A stretch of DNA of 64,000 nucleotides from Candidatus Moanabacter tarae (GCA_003226295.1 CP029803.1:1731477-1795476), one strand, 5' to 3'; counted from the stretch's first letter, positions 53,805 through 63,336 are shown. Translations and numbers: made by a program. The notes: generated by a model from the letters alone, not told the origin.

Positions 53805-54068
53805 TGCACAGTATCTGAATGCATTCAGTTTTTCGGATGAAGTTCCATCTATTTTTTCATCCCCTGTTGCCCAAGATAGAAAGCAGTCTCGTAAGCTAAT
53901 AGCATTACAAATAGGATCATTAAGAAATGCTTATGCAAGGCCACCCATTCTCGGAATTTTGAAGCATTTCTTCTTTTGCCCGGATACTTGGACACATGTC
54001 TTTATAGGAGGTAAATCCTTTCAGAAATCCTCTACCGCTTGTTACCTTCAAGCCTGTCATAAATATTA

Positions 54069-54932
54069 CTAATGGATCTCAATGCCGGCCGCTGCACAGA
54101 TGCCTTGGACATTTGCCGCTGCTTGAGGATAAAAATCGGCACTCAAATGCTCTAGTAGCATGTAACCGTCAGAATAGAGATTGTCCCAGCGTCTGAGAGC
54201 GGTCTCAAGATCAAGCTCGCCTTCTCCAGGCATGGCCTCGTCAAGGTGTACAACAAGACCTGAACGAACGCGAATATCCTTGCAGTGCCCTACCGGAGCG
54301 ATCTCTCCCATTAAATCGAAAATGTGGTTAAGCCGATCAGTGCTATTGTAAACCTGCTGCAGTGATTGGAAGTGGTTGACATAATCCATGACCACTCCCA
54401 TGTGGCTGGAGCCAACCTCTGTAACAACTTCCTTATTGATCTCAGGTGTACCCATGATAGTGAGTGCATGAGTTTCGATAACTATCGGGACACCCTCTTC
54501 TTCAGCCTTGGAAGCAATCTCTCGAAGGCTTTCAATAAGTCTATCTTTTGAATCCGGCTTGAAATTCTCTCGACAGGGAGTGTAGGAACCATCCGGATTT
54601 AGGCTACCCGTTCGGATTAAACAAGTCTGAGCATTGAGTTCGCGAGCAATCTCGATCCCCCGTTTTATCTTATGAAGCACATGAGCCCTAACTTCGGGAT
54701 CGTAATCGAAAAGGCACTCACTGAAGCCAATTCCAAACTGGGGAAGATCCATGCCGACTTTAGCGTAAACCTTTTTAACCTTTTCGCATTCCGCCGCTTG
54801 AACACCAAACAGCTCCTCCCCGGGGGCATGAAACGCTGCACCAGAAAGGTTAAGATCCTGTATTGCCTCTAAATGCCCCGACCCGATTTTTCGAAAGTCA
54901 GCTGGCAGCATGCCAACAACTCCAAGTCGCAT
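54069..54932 (-). CDS. sugar phosphate isomerase/epimerase family TIM barrel (paralogue)
   Basis: A 287-residue barrel protein, exactly the length of its convergent paralogue. Metal ligands: Glu153 (VIETHA), Asp183 (VMDYVNHF), His216 (VGHCKD) and Glu261 (LLEHLS). Conserved shared blocks (GSLNPDG, NHFQSLQQVY, MPGEGELDLE) show common descent, but side residues differ widely, so the split is old. The substrate is probably related, perhaps the other epimer of the same ketose or inosose. Monocistronic as far as visible, converging on the first paralogue with a 264-base gap that contains no gene. Confidence 0.9.
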   Translation of the reverse strand: MRLGVVGMLPADFRKIGSGHLEAIQDLNLSGAAFHAPGEELFGVQAAECEKVKKVYAKVGMDLPQFGIGFSECLFDYDPEVRAHVLHKIKRGIEIARELNAQTCLIRTGSLNPDGSYTPCRENFKPDSKDRLIESLREIASKAEEEGVPIVIETHALTIMGTPEINKEVVTEVGSSHMGVVMDYVNHFQSLQQVYNSTDRLNHIFDLMGEIAPVGHCKDIRVRSGLVVHLDEAMPGEGELDLETALRRWDNLYSDGYMLLEHLSADFYPQAAANVQGICAAAGIEIH

Positions 54933-55171
54933 AATTTATTCCTCGAGTATATATAATCCAATTAGGAAACGTCATCTCAAGACTCGTGGAAATTGGCTGC
55001 GCGAGCAAGTTATAAAATCCTCTTCAAATATTTTTTTCGAGAACACTGATGCAATCGATAGCTTTGGGAATCATCGACAAGCCCTGAGACCAATACCTTT
55101 TCTAGAAGAAGTATCCATTGTTGTGAATTGATTCATTGCAAAATATAGCCAAATCAACATAGGTCCGATAT

Positions 55172-55765
55172 ATGAATTCTACTGGTAGAGAAGAGAAAAT
55201 CAGAAGTAATGTTATCGAAACCCTTCCAGAGCTAGATGAGATACATGACGGATTTTTGCGCGGCCAAGTGATTGAAGCCTGGGTCTACAGCCTGAGCAAT
55301 AGCTCATTCAATTCGATTGATGAAATTCGGGCCAGCGGAAATGCCGACTCCCCTGCCATGAAGTGCGGTACGCAGACCGACCATATTCGGGGTGTCACAA
55401 GAATCGCTATGGTCCTAGGTGACGATATGATTAAACAATTTCCCCAACTACCCATAAATCGGGATCTACTCATCGCTTGCGCAATCTGCCATGATGTTGG
55501 GAAGCCATACGAGTTTGATCCGAAAAATCAGAAACGATGGAAAGAGGATAGCACTGGCACCGGCTATCCAGCAATCAGACATCCGCAGTACGGTACCCAC
55601 ACCTGTCTGACTGTAGGTTTACCAGAGGAGGTTTGTCATGCTGCTGGATGCCACTCCGGGGAAGGGGAGCTGGTTCAGAGATCTCTTCATGTAACAATCG
55701 TCCATCACGCCGATTACGTTTGGTGGGACACCCTGAAAGCTGGCGACCAGATGGAATTAGAATAA
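55172..55765 (+). CDS. HD-domain metal-dependent protein (PhnZ/MIOX-like ligand layout)
   Basis: A 197-residue HD-domain protein. Metal-binding candidates in order are His71 (TDHIRG), His107-Asp108 (CHDVGKP), His137 or 143 (RHPQYGTH), His156 or 161 and Asp181 (HHADY). This H...HD...H...H...D set is that of two-metal HD proteins, which include phosphohydrolases and also the mixed-valent di-iron oxygenases PhnZ and myo-inositol oxygenase, both of similar size. Sequence alone does not choose between them. It is convergent with an Ldh_2 gene, only 17 bases between the stops, an association that suggests a shared pathway. Confidence 0.82.
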   Translation: MNSTGREEKIRSNVIETLPELDEIHDGFLRGQVIEAWVYSLSNSSFNSIDEIRASGNADSPAMKCGTQTDHIRGVTRIAMVLGDDMIKQFPQLPINRDLLIACAICHDVGKPYEFDPKNQKRWKEDSTGTGYPAIRHPQYGTHTCLTVGLPEEVCHAAGCHSGEGELVQRSLHVTIVHHADYVWWDTLKAGDQMELE

Positions 55766-55782
55766 TATATTCATCGCCTTAA

Positions 55783-56790
55783 CTAAAACCGTGTATTTTC
55801 GTACCTCCCAAAGGAAGTCATCACTCCAAGTTGTTCAGCTTCTTCCTGCAAAGAATTAACGTGCTCGTCACTGAGAGGAATCCCTTTTTCACGGTTTTCC
55901 TGTTCCCAGTACCATTCATTGCCTCCCGCTAATTCAGCTTGATTCATACCCGGCAATGGTCGGCACTTACGAGCATCGGAAATAAATCGATCCATCTCCA
56001 CTTTTAATTCTTCAACTGGCATGAAGTGCGCAACATTAACAATGACGATAAAAGAGCCCTGATTTGATTCCCATCTAGACTCTATTATTTCCTCACGGAA
56101 AATCCCTGCGAGGACTCCCCCAAGCGCCTTAATAACGGCACTCAACGCCATATTTTTGAGTAAAGCCTTTGGCAACCGGAGAAAAAGATCCTCTTCGAAT
56201 GGGAGAAGGCTACCTCCCATATCCATGACCAGCGGCGGCTCTTCTCCAGCAGGAACTGCAATACTGATAGGAGACGCATTAATGATATTTGCAATCGAAT
56301 TTTCCGGCCTTAAATAGTTACGGCTATCGGATAGGGCAATGCCGATACAGTCATGTTTAATGGCAAGTCGTGTATAATTACCAGCAGAGCCAAAGTGGTG
56401 GTGATTAAAGGTAGTCAGAACTGCCGCTCCTCCTTCTTTTGATTTTTCGATGATCTTTTCCGTACCAGCCCAACAAGGAAAGTACCCCAAGCCCCCGTCA
56501 CCATCCAATACCAATGAGGCCGGCGCCTCTCTGATCACAGACACCTTTGGTTGAGGATTGATTTTCCCTGCTCTCAATTCCTCGAGGTAATGAGACAACT
56601 GTCCGGTGCCGTGGCTGTAAATACACCGCTGGTTATTACGGGTAAGGATCGTGGCAAGCAAATCAGCGTTCCCCTTCGTCATATTGACTTTTTCGAAGAT
56701 ACGGAGAAGCAGACCATGCAGCTCATCAAAGGGCACCCGAATTCCGTGTTTTGGAAGATAATTGCGTCTGTCAAGATTTAGGTGTTTCAT
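55783..56790 (-). CDS. Ldh_2 family NAD(P)-dependent oxidoreductase (paralogue)
   Basis: The ATG giving MKHLNLDRRNYLPKHG yields 335 residues, nearly the length of the paralogue at 44.4-45.4 kb, so I prefer it to an upstream in-frame start 39 codons earlier. Family marks: RCIYSHG, LDGDGGLGYFPC, TFNHHHFGSAGNYTRLA and LPGMNQAELAGGNEW. It likely oxidises a 2-hydroxy acid or reduces a 2-oxo acid such as malate, lactate, sulfolactate or ureidoglycolate. The two paralogues share the C-terminal FGRYENTRF/FGQYEESRF ending. Divergent from a zinc alcohol dehydrogenase gene. Confidence 0.9.
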   Translation of the reverse strand: MKHLNLDRRNYLPKHGIRVPFDELHGLLLRIFEKVNMTKGNADLLATILTRNNQRCIYSHGTGQLSHYLEELRAGKINPQPKVSVIREAPASLVLDGDGGLGYFPCWAGTEKIIEKSKEGGAAVLTTFNHHHFGSAGNYTRLAIKHDCIGIALSDSRNYLRPENSIANIINASPISIAVPAGEEPPLVMDMGGSLLPFEEDLFLRLPKALLKNMALSAVIKALGGVLAGIFREEIIESRWESNQGSFIVIVNVAHFMPVEELKVEMDRFISDARKCRPLPGMNQAELAGGNEWYWEQENREKGIPLSDEHVNSLQEEAEQLGVMTSFGRYENTRF

Positions 56791-57087
56791 GTCGGCGTTC
56801 AACAGGGCAATTGCAATAAATGGGGTACATTCATACCTAGAATTATGATTAACTAAAATTTGTCTCCAATCAGATTCTGAATCTAATTGGAACGGACCGT
56901 TAGTCAACTTTCCCAGTTTGCTAACAGTCCGTTCTGGTTATTCTTGAAACAGTGTCAGCTCCATTAAATCGAAAGATTCTCAGATAAAAACAATGAGAAG
57001 GAGAAATTGATTGGAGATTATACGGAAAGAACACCGGTTGACAGCTGACGAAGTTTTGTTAAGTGTCCCGGGGGAACTTAGGGCTAT

Positions 57088-58170
57088 ATGAGAGCACCCA
57101 CATTAAGGAATAAACAATTTATCATCGAGGAATTGCCAGATCCCATACCCTCGGAAGGTCAAATCCTTGTTAAGACTCGAGCATGCGGTATCTGTGGCAC
57201 TGATCTTCACGCCCGTCTTTACGGTCAGAAACTTAGAGAATCCGCAGCTCGGACCAATGGCTTTGGTGCCAACTTCTGTGATGGCGTTGTCTTGGGTCAT
57301 GAGTTTTGTGCTGAAGTGGTTGATCATGGGCCGAGGACATCGAAACGTCTAAAACCTGGGACTCTCGTTTGTTCTCTTCCTCGCCTTGTTGAGGACAACC
57401 GAAGGTTCGGCATTGGCTGGTCCCTAAAGGGAACCGGCGGGTACGGGGAATATATGAAACTTACAGAAGGTTTCAGTTTTCCAGTTCCAAATGGACTCTC
57501 GGCTGATCATGCAGCTTTAACCGAGCCGATGGCAATCGGATATCATGCTGTGAAGAAAGCTCGATTGGGAAAAAGAGATGTTCCGCTAGTGATCGGATGC
57601 GGACCTGTTGGGCTTGCCGTAATAGCCTCCCTTAAACTCATGGAGGCAAGACCAATTGTCGCAGCCGACTTCTCGCCACGCCGCCGCAAATTCGCCGAGA
57701 GCCTTGGCGCTGATGTGATTGTTAATCCTGCGGAAACCTCGCCTTATGAACGATGGGCCGATGTCGCAGCAATTGATCCTCCAGATGAAACTCCTAATCC
57801 GCAGACATGGTTTCAACCTCCAACCCACAACCCTGCGGTTGTATTCGAATGTGTGGGAGTACCCGGAATACTGAACCAGGTAATTTCTACTGTTCCCCGT
57901 GACACACGAGTTGTGGTAGTAGGATATTGTATGGAAACAGACCACCTAGACCCTATTTTCGCCCTAGATAAAGAACTTAATCTTCAGTACGTAATGGGCT
58001 ATAATCCCAATGAATTCAACGCTACTCTGCACCATATTGCGGACGGCAGAATCCCAGTCGAAGAACTTATTACGACCAAGGTCGGGTTAGGAGGTATCGC
58101 ACAAGCCTTCGAAGACTTAGCCTCCCCCGAGAGGCACGGGAAGATAATTATCGAACCCTCAATTTCCTAA
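57088..58170 (+). CDS. zinc-dependent medium-chain alcohol dehydrogenase
   Basis: A 360-residue MDR protein with an intact catalytic zinc site: Cys36 in CGICGTDLH (33-41), His71-Glu72 (LGHEFC) and Glu146 (LTEPM). The cluster of four structural-zinc cysteines of classical ADH is absent. The Rossmann motif VIGCGPVGLAVI (168-179) with Asp194 after the next strand indicates NAD. A 14-residue insert after residue 45 (QKLRESAARTNGFG) is unusual. These proteins oxidise alcohols, sugars or polyols. An AGGG four bases before the ATG fits the start. Separate from the zinc-less MDR at 0.9-1.9 kb. Confidence 0.9.
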   Translation: MRAPTLRNKQFIIEELPDPIPSEGQILVKTRACGICGTDLHARLYGQKLRESAARTNGFGANFCDGVVLGHEFCAEVVDHGPRTSKRLKPGTLVCSLPRLVEDNRRFGIGWSLKGTGGYGEYMKLTEGFSFPVPNGLSADHAALTEPMAIGYHAVKKARLGKRDVPLVIGCGPVGLAVIASLKLMEARPIVAADFSPRRRKFAESLGADVIVNPAETSPYERWADVAAIDPPDETPNPQTWFQPPTHNPAVVFECVGVPGILNQVISTVPRDTRVVVVGYCMETDHLDPIFALDKELNLQYVMGYNPNEFNATLHHIADGRIPVEELITTKVGLGGIAQAFEDLASPERHGKIIIEPSIS

Positions 58171-58425
58171 CCGAGGATAGGCGGCAAACCAACCGTCCCG
58201 TACCAGCCCCACACAAAAAAGGATCTCAACCCTTTTTATCTAATCTTTTTGAAAACCAAAAAGTTGTGGGACTTTGACAAGCCCGCGGTTTTAGACCTTA
58301 ACGCAGATCGCGGATGAAAACTATGGGGAAGGCCTTCAAGCACTTTAATAAGAAGAATTCCAGTGCTCATTTCTGTCAACTTGCCCTAATATTGGATTCG
58401 AACTAGCCGAGACCCCCCTCTACCC

Positions 58426-59127
58426 TTAATTCGATTCAAATCCTGATGGTTTGAGAACAACGATTGTAGACATTCCCAAATCAGATTGAGGCAAGGGAAA
58501 TGAAACGGTATGATGTCGAACAAGGTAGGCCGGATTCTGATCACGGTGTTCCAGAAACTTGTCGATGTTACTCATTTCAAATGTGAGCGGAGGCATACCG
58601 TAGTGCATTGGCACGATCCACTTGGGCTGCAAGAATTCGAACATCGGATCAAGATCATCATGGGACGGCGTCAAATTTTCGCCCGTTAACGCCATTAGTA
58701 CGTCGCAGTGGTTGGCGAATGGGGTGAGATCCTCATCACTTAACCGATAGCCAAGGTCACCCATATGCATGAACCAAATATCCCCGACTTTAAACGCATA
58801 AAGGGCATTATCCTGGGGGCCTCTCGGATGGTTGGGATCCTCGGCCGCAGCGACCGTGATCAGTGTTTCGCCATTGATCGCAACTTCTTCTTTCCCTTGG
58901 GCTACATCCAGGGCGTTAATCACTCGAGGATTTCCCCGCACCAGCCCAAGATTGGCATGTGCCGCATCTGTTAAAGAACTCGCAATGATCGTATCAGCAT
59001 CAAGTTGGGCTCCTCTGTCAGGGACGCCAAGTACGTCCGGAGCATAGGGATCTGTGACGATGATGGGCCTGCCGTCTTGCCAGATTCGAAAACAAGCGTG
59101 GCCTACAAATTCAAGTTGTATGGACAT
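58426..59127 (-). CDS. metallo-beta-lactamase-fold protein with degenerate HxHxDH motif
   Basis: A 233-residue MBL-fold protein of the UlaG/YtnP-like group: IQLEFVGHACFRI opening, VTDPYAPD strand, FMHMGDLGYRLSD (about 118-130) and PMHYGMPPLTF. Where functional enzymes have HxHxDH, this protein reads LTDAAH (52-57), so only the last His is kept; the later Asp (MGDLG) and His (MHYG) remain. Metal binding is therefore doubtful, or uses other residues. It could be an inactive or binding-only member. It is monocistronic, converging on the alcohol dehydrogenase. Confidence 0.8.
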   Translation of the reverse strand: MSIQLEFVGHACFRIWQDGRPIIVTDPYAPDVLGVPDRGAQLDADTIIASSLTDAAHANLGLVRGNPRVINALDVAQGKEEVAINGETLITVAAAEDPNHPRGPQDNALYAFKVGDIWFMHMGDLGYRLSDEDLTPFANHCDVLMALTGENLTPSHDDLDPMFEFLQPKWIVPMHYGMPPLTFEMSNIDKFLEHRDQNPAYLVRHHTVSFPLPQSDLGMSTIVVLKPSGFESN

Positions 59128-59192
59128 GACTTTCCCTTTCTCTCTAATAAAACTTTAAATAGACACTGCAATGTTTTGGCACCTTAGTCGAT

Positions 59193-60170
59193 TCAAACCT
59201 CATTATTATACTCCCACCAGAGACGTCCAGTCGGTCGTTCGATTATCATCGGTTTGATGAACGCCGCCGCTTTCAGTAGACCCTCCTCCACTTCCATGTA
59301 ATCGCTCTCCATTTCTAAAGAGAGAATGCCGCTGTAGCCAATAAACCGTAAGGCAGTTATAAGTTCGCGCCAGGTCTGTTCATCATGGCCCCACCCAGGT
59401 AGGGTGAAAGTCCAGGACCGATCTCTGTACTCGCCTGGACTTGTCGGATCAAATCTTCCTCTTATACGGAGATTAGGACCGTGATAGAGGGTGTCCTTCA
59501 GGTGGACGTTTTCAATCATATCTCTCAAACAAAACAAAGCCTCAAACGGATCGATATCCTGGACCCACATGTGAGAAATATCATAATTACAGGCTACCAC
59601 TGGACCAAGTTCCTCACGGAGTCGACGTAGTTGAAGTGGAGTGTGAACCATCTGAAGAATCTGCATCTCGAAACAGAGGGTGATACCGTGATCCGTTGCG
59701 ATTTTCGCATGCTCCTTCCAGTAGGGTATGAGGCGTCTTTCCCACTGCCATTTAAGGGCGTCCTTTAGAACATCGGAATCAGTGTTAACAATCCACGCCG
59801 GGAGTCTATCTCCCTCAGCGCCTTCCGGCAAACCAGAAACCACAATCATCCTCGAGGAACCAATCTTGCCCATCAATTCGCAGGTTTTGCGAAACTTTAT
59901 ATTGTATTCTTCAGCTGCCTTCCGATCCGGCGTCAATGGTTCCCCATGAGCACTGAACGAATAAATCTCCATGCCATAACTCGAGTAGATATCAAGCCAA
60001 CGGTTTAGCTCACCTCGATCACCCAGAAGAGTGTCAAGGTCGCAATATTTCTTGGCCGCAGGACTGATTGTGCCAACTTCAACTGCCGTCACACCTATAT
60101 CCCGAGAAAATCTAAGTCCCTCTTCAAACTCAAATTTCATTATGAATCCAGTGTTAATACCAAGTTTCAT
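59193..60170 (-). CDS. sugar phosphate isomerase/epimerase family TIM barrel
   Basis: A 325-residue xylose-isomerase-like barrel with all metal ligands: Glu168 (LCFEMQ), Asp197 (NYDISH), His223 (NVHLKD) and Glu286 (LSLEME). The loop DTLYHGPNLRIRGRFDPTSPGEYRDRSWTFTLPGWGHD (about 227-264) is longer than in average members and lies after the His strand. AAAGGA seven bases before the ATG is a good ribosome site. The family covers ketose and inosose isomerases and epimerases; the substrate is unknown. It belongs to the minus-strand side with the MBL protein downstream. Confidence 0.92.
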   Translation of the reverse strand: MKLGINTGFIMKFEFEEGLRFSRDIGVTAVEVGTISPAAKKYCDLDTLLGDRGELNRWLDIYSSYGMEIYSFSAHGEPLTPDRKAAEEYNIKFRKTCELMGKIGSSRMIVVSGLPEGAEGDRLPAWIVNTDSDVLKDALKWQWERRLIPYWKEHAKIATDHGITLCFEMQILQMVHTPLQLRRLREELGPVVACNYDISHMWVQDIDPFEALFCLRDMIENVHLKDTLYHGPNLRIRGRFDPTSPGEYRDRSWTFTLPGWGHDEQTWRELITALRFIGYSGILSLEMESDYMEVEEGLLKAAAFIKPMIIERPTGRLWWEYNNEV

Positions 60171-60454
60171 TTCGTTATCCTTTTAGCGCTGATTCTTTGA
60201 TCCTGTTGGCAGACCTTTCGCATCCAGCAGACCATACTTAAGACAACCCTGAGAAAGGAAGCCAAAAGCTAGGGATCTACTAATCATTGGTTTTGAGTAC
60301 GTCGGCAAAACGTCGCCAGAAACAATCACGGAACAACGTAATGCAAACGAATCTGTGGTTCTGAACAAGATGACACTCAACTATCTGGGAACTCGTACCC
60401 TGCTCTTGAACCGATGTACCCTCACAAGATTCGCCTTCGTTATCCAACCACACC

Positions 60455-61618
60455 CTACGGTTGATTATCCAACCGTGGATTTAAGTCCAAAGCGAGTTCT
60501 CTGAAGTTTCGAACCTGGTGAAGCGTAATCAGATTGGTATCGTGTTGGTTCCTGCCTCCCTGTGAAGTACGCGCCAGAATAAGCAAATCGTCGCCAAATA
60601 TAAGTTGCGATGCATAACTGAATGAATTGCAGGGATGCCCATCAATCGCAACACACCCCGCCTGGAGCCAATTTAGTGCGTCCTTGCTGTACATAAGCAT
60701 TAGAATTCGTCTCTCGTTGCCAGGTGGACCTTGAAAGCCAATCTCTCGTAAAGGCTCCCGATCTTGCCAAGTATCGGTTGGAATCGTCACCGTGGTCCAA
60801 AAAAGTCCCACAATAGGATCCTGCACAATGTGGAATTTACACTGAGCTCCAGGCATCGGGTAGAACTGTAGAAAACAATATTTTAATTCGAACCCATCAT
60901 CCTTAAGTCTACAAACGGCAGCCAACCCAGCCGTCGAGTGCCCATCAATAATGGTCCTCAATACAACCCGAAATTCACCATTTACCTCGATGACATTTCC
61001 CTCCAACCAGCTATCATGGGGGATCTTGTCTTCATTACTTGCCTGGTATTTACCCTGAGTCAAAACGGCAGGCACTTTAGGGAACCCTAGCTTATTCGAC
61101 ATCCTCCATGAAGAAGTGGCTAGCAGGTCTCCGGAAAGATCTCCCGCCACCACCAACGATTTCCATTCAGATCGCACACCCATGCATGTTTCGAAGGCAC
61201 GGTAGACAATCCCAGAACGGAGCAACACATGAGTCGGAGCACCATGAAAGCGTCCTTGAAACAGGGTAACTATATCAGTCCAGCTTTCACCCCCATCCGA
61301 GGATCTCGCAATACAAATGTCACGGCTTTTCCGTCGGTTTCCGATAATGTAAAGGACATCACCGACAATAAATAAGGATGCCCATATGAAATCCACAGCC
61401 GCGACCTTTCGCCAAGTCGTAGCCCCGTCATCACTGACGAGAATCTCTGTCTGATTCAAAATTTCCTCCTTGAGAGGTTTGGGCCGAAACCACTCGTAAC
61501 TAGCCACTAAACGTCCATTAGGCAAATTGGCCAAAGAGGGCGAACCCGTATACAAATTCTCAGGATCGGATGACCTTGCAAGTATACTATAGTTTTCGGA
61601 CAAAATCATACACACCAT
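60455..61618 (-). CDS. sialidase / BNR-repeat family protein
   Basis: A 387-residue protein with sialidase-type Asp boxes: VSDDGATTW (about 61-69) and RSSDGGESW (about 104-112), each fitting S/TxDxGxxW. The repeated strand pattern (LVASYEWFRP, IVYRAFETCMG, NEFRVVLRT-like) supports a six-bladed propeller. No signal peptide or anchor is visible, so extracellular action on glycans is unlikely unless exported otherwise. Arg residues that would form the sialic-acid triad are not certain. It may be an exo-sialidase or another glycosidase-like propeller. An ATG three codons in is an alternative start. Confidence 0.8.
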   Translation of the reverse strand: MVCMILSENYSILARSSDPENLYTGSPSLANLPNGRLVASYEWFRPKPLKEEILNQTEILVSDDGATTWRKVAAVDFIWASLFIVGDVLYIIGNRRKSRDICIARSSDGGESWTDIVTLFQGRFHGAPTHVLLRSGIVYRAFETCMGVRSEWKSLVVAGDLSGDLLATSSWRMSNKLGFPKVPAVLTQGKYQASNEDKIPHDSWLEGNVIEVNGEFRVVLRTIIDGHSTAGLAAVCRLKDDGFELKYCFLQFYPMPGAQCKFHIVQDPIVGLFWTTVTIPTDTWQDREPLREIGFQGPPGNERRILMLMYSKDALNWLQAGCVAIDGHPCNSFSYASQLIFGDDLLILARTSQGGRNQHDTNLITLHQVRNFRELALDLNPRLDNQP

Positions 61619-61725
61619 TCTACACCACTAGTCGCTCACACCTAACCTCATCACATTTTAAATCATGTCCTGGGGTCAGATCACCTGTTAGCTCCATTAT
61701 TTTAACAGCGAATAGGAGTTTTGTC

Positions 61726-62217
61726 TTAGACCTTGGAACAACCCCCTAATCCTCCCATCTTACACACGGTATCGAAATGCGTTTTCGTAACGGGTTGGAT
61801 TGATAACCGCTGCCACCTTTGCACCACCCGCATCTTTGCTAGGGAACCTCGCGCCTTTATGTCAGAGAGACTTACATATTTTCTAAAGGCTTTTTTCCAC
61901 TGGACATCCACAGAGTACCATCTCGGTTTATCCGGAGTAGATTCTTCATCGTAGTAATTACTATCGGGATCGAAGGCGTATGGATCAGGATAGGCCTCTT
62001 TCACAACCTCGGCAATTCCTGGAATGCCTGGCGATTTACAATTCGACTGGTAGAACAGAACAAGGTCGCCCTTTTTCATTTCATCCCGGATGAAGTTTCG
62101 AGCCTGATAATTGCGTACCCCCCTCCACTTGCCGGTACTATTAGGTCGGTCGGTCTTGAGCTCGTCAAAGGAACACTCTTCCAACTCACATTTCATTAAC
62201 CAATACTGCCTCGCCAT
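61726..62217 (-). CDS. EVE domain-containing protein
   Basis: A 163-residue protein made of one EVE (PUA-like) domain, closest to the human THYN1 type. Recognised by YWLMKCELEECSFDEL at the start, GKWRGVRNYQARNFIRD (29-45), KKGDLVLFYQSNCKSPGIPGIAEVV (48-72) and PRWYSVDVQWKKAF. EVE domains bind modified bases in DNA or RNA (for example methyl- or hydroxymethyl-cytosine), and some act with restriction enzymes. No nuclease or methylase gene lies nearby, so it is a stand-alone reader. It is the one clearly non-metabolic gene in the window. Confidence 0.93.
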   Translation of the reverse strand: MARQYWLMKCELEECSFDELKTDRPNSTGKWRGVRNYQARNFIRDEMKKGDLVLFYQSNCKSPGIPGIAEVVKEAYPDPYAFDPDSNYYDEESTPDKPRWYSVDVQWKKAFRKYVSLSDIKARGSLAKMRVVQRWQRLSIQPVTKTHFDTVCKMGGLGGCSKV

Positions 62218-62370
62218 AACCTCCTTATTCTTCCAGATTATATCACATATAAAAATCCCTACAGGCCATCAAATTTTTGTCATTCCCAAAATCAGGCCAA
62301 ATCAAAAATATGCTTCCACTTCGAGTACTTAAGCACTGGCACTAAAACGCAAGTACAGTATCCGACGAGG

Positions 62371-62511
62371 ATGGAGCCGTGGCTTAAACTGATTACAGGA
62401 CACCGTTATCTCGCAAAAGATCGGGATGGAAATGCAGTGGAGACGGGCAAATTGAAAGTACATTTTTATTGGAAACTTAATCCCAAAAAGGTCAGGGCAA
62501 TAAAGAAATTC
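62371..62511 (+). other. possible relic of a class II ribonucleotide reductase N-terminus
   Basis: A short plus-strand frame reads GHRYLAKDRDGNAVET, which resembles the segment RYLxKDxxGxVVETPE near the start of adenosylcobalamin-dependent ribonucleotide reductases. The rest of that gene is missing and the frame then runs antisense into the HAD gene. Either a decayed fragment or a chance match; low confidence. Confidence 0.2.
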
Positions 62512-63336
62512 TCAACTAGTCCAAATCTCCACAGCTTCGGCAAACCCATCTCTATCGTAGCCCGCAACTACTGTAAATCTTCTGCGCAACTCTGCCGGAG
62601 CATTCGCTACAACAACAGAACGGTGGCTCCACTCGAGGAGATCCAGATCGTTGTAATCATTACCTACGGCGAAGGATGATCTTCGCTCCATTCCCAGATA
62701 CCGAGAAAGCCAGTCAGCAGCTTTGGCCTTCGAAACCAAAGGAGGGAAAATTTCTATCCAGCAAGAACGTTGATCTAATGGCGAAGTCGTCCGTATTACA
62801 GAGAGTTTCGGAAATAGATCCTGAAATACACGATGCTGGTATTCGGGATCCTTATCAGGCGTTACCACGATGAGAAATTGCGAGGCTTTCTTGCTTCCAG
62901 AATGATTCGGGTCCAATGGTGAACAAAAATCTCTGTACCTTTCGCAACGACTTGAAAAATCGTGATTCTCGCCTCCACTCCTATGGAATACAAAATTATG
63001 ATTATCCGGAACCGGTGCGTGGACCATGAAGTCGACTTTCAGGGAAAGGAGGAGTTCAATGGCTGCGGCTGTTGTTTCTTGAGAAAGGTAATATGAGGTG
63101 ATCAATTCACCTGATCTGAAATCGAAAATCCCGGCACCGTTAGAAGTAATAAGATATTCTAGCGGAAATCCCTTTTTAAGTGCCTGTTGTGCTGAAAAGA
63201 GGCTCCGTCCCGTCACCGCCACTCTCAGGAAACCACGGTGACCGAGGTTCCACAGCGCCTTTCTGTTTCTCCAGCTCAACTTAGAATCTCTATCGAGAAG
63301 GGTCCCATCAAGATCCGTGAACAGTATTGATTTCAC
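62512..63336 (-). CDS. HAD-superfamily hydrolase, Cof/mannosyl-3-phosphoglycerate phosphatase type
   Basis: A 274-residue HAD phosphatase with C2 cap. Motif I is TDLDGTLLD, with nucleophile Asp8 and acid Asp10; the motif II Thr is in AVTGRS; motif III Lys is probably in KAKAADWL; motif IV is VGNDYNDLDLL (about 223-233). The cap spans roughly residues 85-190. The overall arrangement is that of Cof-type sugar phosphatases or mannosyl-3-phosphoglycerate phosphatase. It is upstream of, but over 290 bases from, the EVE gene. It likely dephosphorylates a sugar phosphate or a sugar-phosphoglycerate. Confidence 0.9.
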   Translation of the reverse strand: MKSILFTDLDGTLLDRDSKLSWRNRKALWNLGHRGFLRVAVTGRSLFSAQQALKKGFPLEYLITSNGAGIFDFRSGELITSYYLSQETTAAAIELLLSLKVDFMVHAPVPDNHNFVFHRSGGENHDFSSRCERYRDFCSPLDPNHSGSKKASQFLIVVTPDKDPEYQHRVFQDLFPKLSVIRTTSPLDQRSCWIEIFPPLVSKAKAADWLSRYLGMERRSSFAVGNDYNDLDLLEWSHRSVVVANAPAELRRRFTVVAGYDRDGFAEAVEIWTS

